NCBI GenBank assembly: GCA_032718475.1
Contig: JAUCBJ010007569.1
Coordinates: 35,923 to 99,922, forward strand
Direction of reading: 5' to 3'
From: Nemertoderma westbladi
Lineage: Eukaryota; Xenacoelomorpha; Nemertodermatida; Nemertodermatidae
DNA length: 64,000 bases
A program made the position numbers and the translations under genes. Each line of letters opens with the position of its first letter. The stretch's first letter is position 1. A model generated the notes under the pieces. The model saw only the letters and a list, made by a program, of their open reading frames with translations, searched no databases and had not been told where the DNA came from. Shown here in pieces: positions 56,440 through 64,000 of this stretch.

Positions 56440-56975
56440 TTATTGAAGAAGTAAAGGAAATCCAGCCAAGTACCTAAACTGTTCTAGACTTATGGCTTAG
56501 GAGTACTGTCAGAATCACTAGAGGGTGTCCAAAGGCTCTTCCGCTCATTGGCTCAGGCTGTTTCTAGAGTTGGGCTTTAAGAATACTCCAAGAAGACCAA
56601 AGTTTTGACAGATCTTTGACAGGCCTCAATAAATGCCTGATCTTAAGGGCATATGCTCTAAGGATGGATGGCTTGCTTGCATGTGTATGACTTCTGCTAC
56701 TTGGGAACATGGATGCGAAAGTCAGATGAAGAGCTTCGGATACGTAATGGGAAGTATGGGCAGCATTGAATAGTGTGTCCAGGTTTTGGAAGTCCCATAG
56801 AATAAAACGGTATCTCAAGGTTCGATTATTTAGAGCCGCAGTAGTTCCAGTACTCCTCTATGGAAATCCATGCTGGGCTCTAACTGCTGAGGACACCAAA
56901 TCTCTGGATGGCACATATACAACAATGTTACGCCGGGTTCATTGTATCAAGTACATTGTAGTAGTAGTAGCAGAA
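56440..56975 (+). pseudogene. Fragment of the (TAG)n-tailed LINE (copy 4)
   Basis: Matches 30403-30895 of the intact element. VRLFRAAVVPVLLYGNPCWA and LTAEDTKSLDGTYTTMLRRV are readable at about 56815-56945, with frameshifts upstream. Homology ends at CAAGTACATTG, and TAGTAGTAGTAGCAG follows at once. The last ~320 bp of the element are therefore missing but a tail-like repeat is present. Confidence 0.8.
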
Positions 56976-59334
56976 TTACATATTAGATATACTCAAGAGT
57001 CAAGAGCAATTAGTACTTTACTTAATTAATTATTGGTCAATTTGTATTTAATCTGAAATATATTTTAGTATGAGGATGTCTTTCCATTCACATGTATTGA
57101 GTTAATGGTCGCAAACACCAACTATGTTTGTAGAGAGTAGAGATGTTATATTATTTAATTTGAAACATTAAGGGAAATGAGCAGATACAGTGGCGGTGTT
57201 TTACAATTAACAAGATTGTATATTTAATATGCGGCCAATTTGCTTTTACAATCACTTTTTCACATACGATCAAGGTGCGCCACCACTACCTGCGGGTTAA
57301 TTTAGCGTTGGGCATTTTAGTTATTTAAAAATATTAAATTATTATCCTAAAAATAATTAAATCAAATAATGCCAAACTAGAACTACATGAACAATTGTAT
57401 GCATTGATTAAGCATGTTCTGTGCCGTGTAAGTAGGATGCGAGGTATCTATAATTAAATTACATAGCATAGAACCAGAAAGCAAATTGAGTTCAGGTATA
57501 CTGATTTGAGATGGATTGGGAATCATTGCACAGCTGTATTATTATTTGTCCAATATTATGCCACAAGCCAATATATGAGCAATTAAATCACGTGGGGGGC
57601 GTGTCTCAACGTAAAAAGTAACTAAAGCAGTAAGTCCCTTGCCCAATAATTTTAATTGGAATAAATTTCCAAAAGTTATTTTATATAAATAACTCCAACA
57701 CCACACGAATTTATCCATATATATTCAAACAAACTCTTGGGGTAGGAGTGTTGTGTCGGGAATTTGACATTTAACTATAATGTAAAGCGATATAGTTTTA
57801 GTCTACATCTCAACCACCAGACCAGTTGTAGTCCCATCATTTATTTCTTATAAATCTTAATTATTATACAAGTTTTATTTTACATGACAGTTTGAGCTGT
57901 TTGACAGTACCCGCAATGGAATTGTGTTGTTTTGACCTAATAACATTATTATAGACTTATGGACGCCATACTATTGATATTACAATAGGTCTTTACTTAT
58001 TACTGTGCACGCATTAAGTTGCTAGCATAGTCTATGCAGTAGAATCCATGCAGTCTTCACATCCCACGCACGCCCAAGCATCCTGTAATGATGCTTTGAT
58101 AGATGCATAAACGCATAACGAAGTTGGCGTAATAACTACGTTTAATTGTGTAATATTGTATCATAAACGTCTTATTTATATTTTAATGATAATTATGAGC
58201 GCAAATTGTAAGCTGATACAAGGCCCATGCTTGGCTAACTGCCGGCTAAAATAACTAACCGTCAATTAAGGCTCGCCCATAATACATTGTAATGTATATC
58301 ATAATTTATTCCATCTTCATTCTCACCCCCCTCATGACTCAATATTTGAGACAGGTTTGGTTTCAGGAACATTTTTCCCAGATATTATAGGTCAATCTGT
58401 CAGTCTGCAAAATACTGTAGATATCATACCAGAACTGGTATAAAATATATAAGTTTGTTATGTAAAACATCTCTGGTAGGTTTACTGCTTGAGGGCTACT
58501 GATTTCAACAATATTGTCCTGTGGTGTAACCTGTGAACATGGATTCCATGGACATCGCATGGATTAGTTCATGTCTGTTTGATGTCTGTGCCTAGTGCCT
58601 CCATCCACACACTGTACATAGATTGGATTGTAGACGACTGTAATATAAAAATGTAGTCAATAAAAGTAGTACAACATATGTAATTACTAATTCATGCTTG
58701 TTCACATATTTGATGGAAAGTGGGAATATATAACGAAAAGTTCATTATAGTAGCAATGTTTAACCATTTAGTTATGAATTGTGGTAGCTTGATCGGGAAT
58801 AGAATGGCCATGTATTCACAAAAAACATGCCACATTAATTACTAATGACAACCTATTTCTTGTGAGTTTTTAACACTGCCACATAAACTATATACATACA
58901 TACAACTTTTCTATTAACATCCTCGAAAATAATTATTCGTATTATACGATACGAAGTCAATTTTTATGATATTGTACGCAATTCGATACCGTATCTTATC
59001 CTGTCCCTGGTACAGTTTACACCATAAACGATGTACATATCCCGTAATCGTACAGCAGTGTTGTAATTCAGGTACACGCCACACCACCCACACCCCCTCC
59101 TATTTTTCTATAAATCGTAATGCGATTGCATGAAACGTGAACAAAAACCTCAAATTAATGGGAGATTCTTTTTTAGGCTCATTAACCCAAAAAAAAGTAA
59201 AGTAAAAGTAAATTTTCTTCGGCCGCTAGGCCAGGGATTACGCATAAAGTCTGACGACTTATTTCCAGTGCGGTCCCCCCTAAAACTATACTCCCCAGAG
59301 GAAACTTCAGTACTCATTTAGTTATCATTTAAGA
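56976..59334. other. Non-coding interval
   Basis: AT-rich with no gene I can support on either strand. Confidence 0.4.
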
Positions 59335-59425
59335 ATGCAAGCCCTGCCCAGGCCCATGTGAGGATCGAACCCACGACCTCCAGAGAGAGGTGAATTGAAG
59401 TTCACTACACCAAGGTGGAACGCCA
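59335..59425 (-). repeat. tRNA-derived SINE head 1
   Basis: On the minus strand: ACCTTGGTGTAGTGAACTTC (A-box region), an anticodon-type stem ACCTC-loop-GAGGT, and GGTTCGATCC (B box). It is the most tRNA-like of the SINE heads here, but the anticodon loop has six bases. Confidence 0.6.
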
Positions 59426-59559
59426 AGGAATGCCTGTTCACCACCATGGATGATCGTCCACAGCAAACACTTCCACTCTGTTTCCCAAGTTGCTTTGGTT
59501 CCCATTTATGGACCACTGAAGGATGAAAGTCAGGGTTGGGCTAGGCTGCAGCATTTAAA

Positions 59560-59660
59560 GCACTGAGCCCAAATAGTGCGGCCCCATCTAGGGATCGAAC
59601 CAAGGCTTCCTAATTGGAAGCTCATGAATGTCGCCACTAGACCAAGCTGCTAGACCGTTT
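59560..59660 (-). repeat. tRNA-derived SINE head 2
   Basis: On the minus strand: CTTGGTCTAGTGGCGAC (A box), a CTTCC-loop-GGAAG stem and GGTTCGATCCC (B box). Same orientation as head 1, about 230 bp away. Confidence 0.6.
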
Positions 59661-62593
59661 TCAAACGTAACTTGTCAAATAATTTGAGGGGAGTCGGCAT
59701 TGAATTATGACACTACAGTATAAAAGGCACATTGTTTGAAATTCCCAAAGTTTGCCCCTCCCCAATGAAAATCCAGGATAAGCCCCTGCTCTCTTCCCTC
59801 TCTAATGTAGACCCCCAACCCCAACCCATACTTCACCATTCTCAATTATCTACTCTACCTGTATACCTCATCTGTATGCTTTCTTCATATTTTTCCGTAA
59901 AATTCAATCTATAATTGTTCTCATTTGATTACAATAAAAATAATATATATATATAATAATATAACGCGTGTACCTATTCGATATATCCTCGAATTTACTT
60001 ATAAAATATTAATTTGTACCAACTAAATATAGGCCACGCGTAATTAAAATTACCAATTACTTCTAAACAAAATTCTAAGAACAAAATAAAGCCATCCATG
60101 GGAACAAGAATTGAAAAAATCACCCTTTTCGGTTTTGTAAATATCTAGTCAGCGGTCAGCCATCACCCCATGCCAAGAGTATGTTGTGTGCACATGCACA
60201 ATGCACAACACATCTTTACTCAGATTCGGTTATGAAGTTTGACATTCGAAAAGATAGAAATTGAAATGTTATGTAGTGAAACTCATCGAAAACACCAGTC
60301 CTTATTGTTACTGTGTAGTGAAAGTGAAATGCTATTACTTTCATGCATAATTTATAATATGTCAACAAAGAGTATGCATATTTCTATCGAATTGGAAAAT
60401 CACACAGATATGATGTACAAGAGAAGCCTAAGAGGATGGAATGGCACTTCACCACCAGACATACAGACAGGCATCATCTGATCAGAACCAGAACACATCA
60501 CACCCATGTATTGTAACACTGTCAGTCTTAATCACAATATCTATAAAACACTTTATGTATTCACTATACCCCCCCCCCCCCCCCCCCCCCTACCCATACC
60601 CGAGGAATAGGCGAGAAAAGACGCTCAAGCTGACAAGACAAGAAAACCAGGCTGAGCTTCTGCTTTTTTTTTTAACCCAAACTACCTACTGATTGGCTTT
60701 CACGGATAGATGTTTCCTTGTGTGAATGTAGAAGTAGCAAGTAATTTTATTGTTAATCTGACGAGGCTTTGAATATTGAATGGTTGATTTGGTGGGGAGG
60801 TAATCCAGTGGGAATTATCTTCCCGTTAACGGGCCGTGGATCACGCCTCGGGGGTTACTGGAGGACGTGGACCAAATGCCAATAGAATTAATGACGAGAG
60901 GGTGACGGGATGAAATCCTACACGTTAAATAAAAACATTGCAGTCTCACTCAACTGTCTCCTTGCAATTTATAAATTTGCCGAAATTATTTCATTCGCAA
61001 TTATCTAAATATCACTCAGTTTCGTAGTCGATTATTTTGATCCCGATTATGTATTCGAAGATCAGAGTGGAGCGGAGGAGGTAATGAAAGGTTAAGGTAA
61101 TATTTACTATGGAAGTTCTTTCTTTCCAAAACTTGTGCACCTTCATTATTCCCCTGCTATGGCACCTACCAAACCCAGCTCCATTATATGTATATAATGG
61201 CATTTTCTATCATAAGCCAGATGGACCTACCTTCATGACTTCCTGATTTCCTTTCGGACCCATTCAGTAAAGTATTGGGAAGTTGTGATTTATTAAATTT
61301 GATTTTAATAAATCACATTTGTATTATTATAATTTTAGTTAATGTGTAATTTGCATAATATTTTGTACATTTTGATTATAATGGAGCTGCACTCAATAAC
61401 TTACCTTCCATTTCCACAATTTCATTGTCAAAGTAGCACCGGCATCCACATAAATACAATCTATCTGTTATATGATTAGAATCTACTTTTATTTATTATT
61501 TTCTAAATATTTTATTACATTTTTGATGGGTCAAAGCTTTGACCCCATTTGCTTAGGTTTCCTCTGGGCACAGCCAGATTTGATGATGAATCGCATTTCG
61601 CATTAACACTAGTATAGAGAAAATCATGAGTTAGTATTGCCTGTAGTATTGAGTTAGGCCTGTATTAGTAATATGTGATGCTGGTATTCTAGGTCAAATA
61701 TATAAAATATTATCCTACATCTATGGTGGATGAATTAACGGTTATATGGCTGAATTAAATAAAAATGGTGGCATAGCAGTCATGATTACACTACATTTAA
61801 TTCTCCAGCACATAATATGCAAACACAGAACCGGTAGCTAGTTGCGAAGTAACTAAACTAACTGCTAACCAAGTGCCGTACAACTGAATAATCCCAGCGC
61901 AGTTAAAAGTATGCGTATAGGTTAATAAGTAACCAATATGACTAAAATAATACTGATATATGTTTCATGAAGCTGTCTACAGAACATGCAAATTAACTGA
62001 CTTCCACTTTCATATAGTTGATTTGAATGGCTCTATTCCTGGCACTCAAATTTCAACACAATACCAATCATAATGGGCAGTGATTAAAGTTAGATGCATA
62101 TGGATGATGCATTGATGTATGATCAGCGAATTCGTTTATTTCCTGCTTACATAAAAAACGTATTGCTTGAAATACAGCAGGGATACTTTGTTCGCCTCCT
62201 TTCCAGAAATCAGAGGCGCCATCAGCAGTACACATGTAAAATCCATCAGGAAAAGCGAATTAAGATGATTATGTAAACCGGAAATGCTAACAATCTGCCA
62301 TAGTGTACACAAGCTGTTATTGAACCCTGAGATAGATTCTTGGAAGATCGGCCACAAAGTGGATCAGCTCGTAAAATGATAATTTCTTTATGAGATAAGA
62401 TAAGGTAAAACTTGCGGTGTTCGGTCAGCTGCAGTGCCCCCCCCCCCCCCCCCCCCCTTATCTGTCAAAATTTGTATTAATATGTAATATTCCATAGTTA
62501 GGTTGCGTCAGTCAACCAATATATTGCTATGGGGTCATAGGCTGTACTAATATAAATAGAACCGTCTTATATGTTTTATTTGTCAGAGAAACT
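59661..62593. other. Non-coding interval
   Basis: No gene supported. C runs occur at 60569-60590 and 62437-62457. Confidence 0.4.
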
Positions 62594-62672
62594 TACTACT
62601 ACTACTACTAGGTCGAGCGAACTCGGACAGTGGAAATGAGATCCTTCCAGGCTTCCCGATTCCCCATAGTAA
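62594..62672 (-). pseudogene. LINE 3' end fragment (second family) with reversed (TAG)n tail
   Basis: This is the reverse complement of about 38508-38583: CTACTACTACTAGGTCGAGC, then the codons for MENREAWKDL and VRVR. A 5'-truncated copy inserted on the minus strand. Confidence 0.85.
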
Positions 62673-62731
62673 TCAGCTGTTATTTGGCTCCAATTTCCCC
62701 TAGAGTGGGATTAATTTTTATTGCGTCCAGC
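62673..62731 (+). repeat. Direct repeat, copy 1
   Basis: TAATCAGCTGTTATTTGGCT...GGGATTAATTTTTATTGCGTCCAG. It recurs at about 63721-63790 with small differences. Confidence 0.75.
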
Positions 62732-63286
62732 AAAAATATTTGCTATCTGGTCAATTTGACCACATAACTTGGCAACTACCCCCATAATGAAAATTTTAGC
62801 TGTTTGGTGTGCATCCTTCGTACCAGAAATAATTAACCATCCAGAACAAAGGCAGCCAATTTTGGCGCGAAGGTTTAAACTTGAAGGGCATTCGGAAGTG
62901 CATTTTCTCGAATGACAATTTTCATTACTACCCTCCGTCATTTTTCAACCAATTTTCTTCGTTTTTGGCTCATTCGAACGAGTTTTGGAAGCTCTTTAAA
63001 GTCATCTTATGGAATTTTGATAAATATTACCATTTCTGGCAATTAGCCAATTTTAATTAACATATTATCCTTCAAATATAAAAATACATAAATTCGACTA
63101 ATATATCGAATTTCACTCTTATAATAAGAAATACGTATTGCTTATTATTTACAAATATGATAGTTTTATAACGTAGTTAACGCGTAATTTTTATTTTCAT
63201 GGTAGGTGGCGCTTCAAACGAATACCAAACGAAACGGATATCAAACGATACCCCAATAAGTATAAAATACGATACAACACGTTCGT
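62732..63286. other. Non-coding interval
   Basis: No gene. TTCTCGAATGACAATTTTC and neighbouring phrases resemble parts of the foldback at 19.2-20.3 kb, but weakly. Confidence 0.3.
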
Positions 63287-63571
63287 AGGGCGTCGCGCAG
63301 CACGCGAACTTGAGCAAGTTCGAAACAAGTTCGATTTGATCTGGAGTCAAATGTTCGAGAGGTATTTGCCCGTAACTTTCAAAAATATTGGAACTTTTTC
63401 TCTAATATGAATGCCCTGACAAAATTTGGTTGAAAATGGTTAAAATATTCAAAAGTTATTTACGAATGAATTTTTCATTACAGACGGACAGACAGGCGAA
63501 CATGAAATTTTGCCCTATTTGCTAATTATAATTGTGCGCTAAGGCTCGCCCTGTCTGCATGGCTCGCCCCA
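63287..63571. mobile_element. Short element of the GTGGGGC-terminus family
   Basis: Starts GTAGGGCGTCGCGCAGCACG and ends GCATGGCTCGCCCCAC, the same two end types and orientation as 33328-34579, with only ~285 bp between. It contains CAGACGGACAGACAGGCGAAC. No ORF. Confidence 0.55.
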
Positions 63572-63720
63572 CAGGGCACTATTATTGAAACTGCTCTGAG
63601 TTGGAGTTATGTCTACTTAAATAAACATGTATCGAATTCGATACAGTTACAGTGGCACGTTATTTTAACCAAAACAATCAACTAAACACAATAGAACAGG
63701 TTACAGTTTTATTTTTGAGA

Positions 63721-63790
63721 GTAATCATCTGTTATTTGCGTCGAATTTCTCCTGGAGAGGGATTGATTAATTTTTATTGCGTCCAGTCCT
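63721..63790 (+). repeat. Direct repeat, copy 2
   Basis: TAATCATCTGTTATTTGCGT...TTAATTTTTATTGCGTCCAG, matching 62673-62731. The ~1 kb between the two could be an insertion or an LTR-like unit. Confidence 0.75.
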
Positions 63791-64000
63791 TTTTGTTTTC
63801 GTGAGGTGGCATTTTATTTAATGAAAACAGTTAAAGTGAACCTACTACTGCAAACATTACAAAACATTCTAGAATAATATTTTGAAGTATTTAAAGGCAA
63901 CAGATTAACATTTTAAGGTGTATTATTAGGAATTATAAATTTTTAAAAAAATGTTCTAGAACAAAAAAGATTTGTTCTACATTTTTTTTTTCAAAACTAT

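Noticed and set aside
59335-59425. Possible functional tRNA gene
   Set aside because: Boxes A and B are present, but the anticodon loop has the wrong size and a matching acceptor stem is lacking, so it is SINE-derived.

Overview
This is a gene-poor, AT-rich, repeat-dense piece of an animal nuclear genome. The only host gene I can recognise is a SIX-class homeobox gene of the Six1/2 (sine oculis) subfamily on the + strand. One internal exon lies at 17754-17927 and a terminal exon at 26264-26343. They join in frame across an 8.3 kb intron packed with transposons. With BEL/Pao, gypsy-like and LINE retrotransposons, a piggyBac-like element and tRNA-headed SINEs, this points to a metazoan, most likely a marine invertebrate. 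I cannot name the phylum. No bacterial or viral-genome architecture is present.

Layout. 1-5530: a BEL/Pao LTR retrotransposon with one 1550-codon open frame (gag, zinc knuckles, protease) from which the reverse transcriptase and integrase have been removed without breaking the frame. 5700-8122: a tandem duplication, then a broken gene for an unrecognised zinc-knuckle protein. 9850-15620: a complete two-ORF LINE of the CR1/L2/Jockey group, flanked by an inverted pair of a ~230 bp repeat carrying CRE, CCAAT and E2F-like sites. 15620-17750: AT-rich spacer with a SINE head. 17754-26343: the Six1/2 exons and intron; the intron holds a perfect 33 bp hairpin, a 1.1 kb foldback, two damaged copies of a second LINE family and elements nested inside them. 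27492-31275: an intact 1105-codon copy of that LINE family, flanked by inverted repeats and ending in a (TAG)n tail.

31280-64000: almost entirely repeats. There is a satellite-bearing element with GTGGGGC termini (33328-34579), a BEL gag fragment fused in frame to a LINE 3' end (37500-38585), a decayed gypsy-like element between direct repeats (40619-44215), and tandem and segmental duplications (46982-50625). There is also a non-autonomous piggyBac-like element built around a 164 bp palindromic satellite (51614-53193), a 58 bp minisatellite, a further LINE fragment, paired SINE heads, and small terminal-repeat elements near the right end. Long pure C or G runs recur throughout.

The genes do not form an operon or pathway. 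The biology is one developmental transcription factor gene in a transposon-rich neighbourhood, where several elements have kept open frames after large deletions or fusions.
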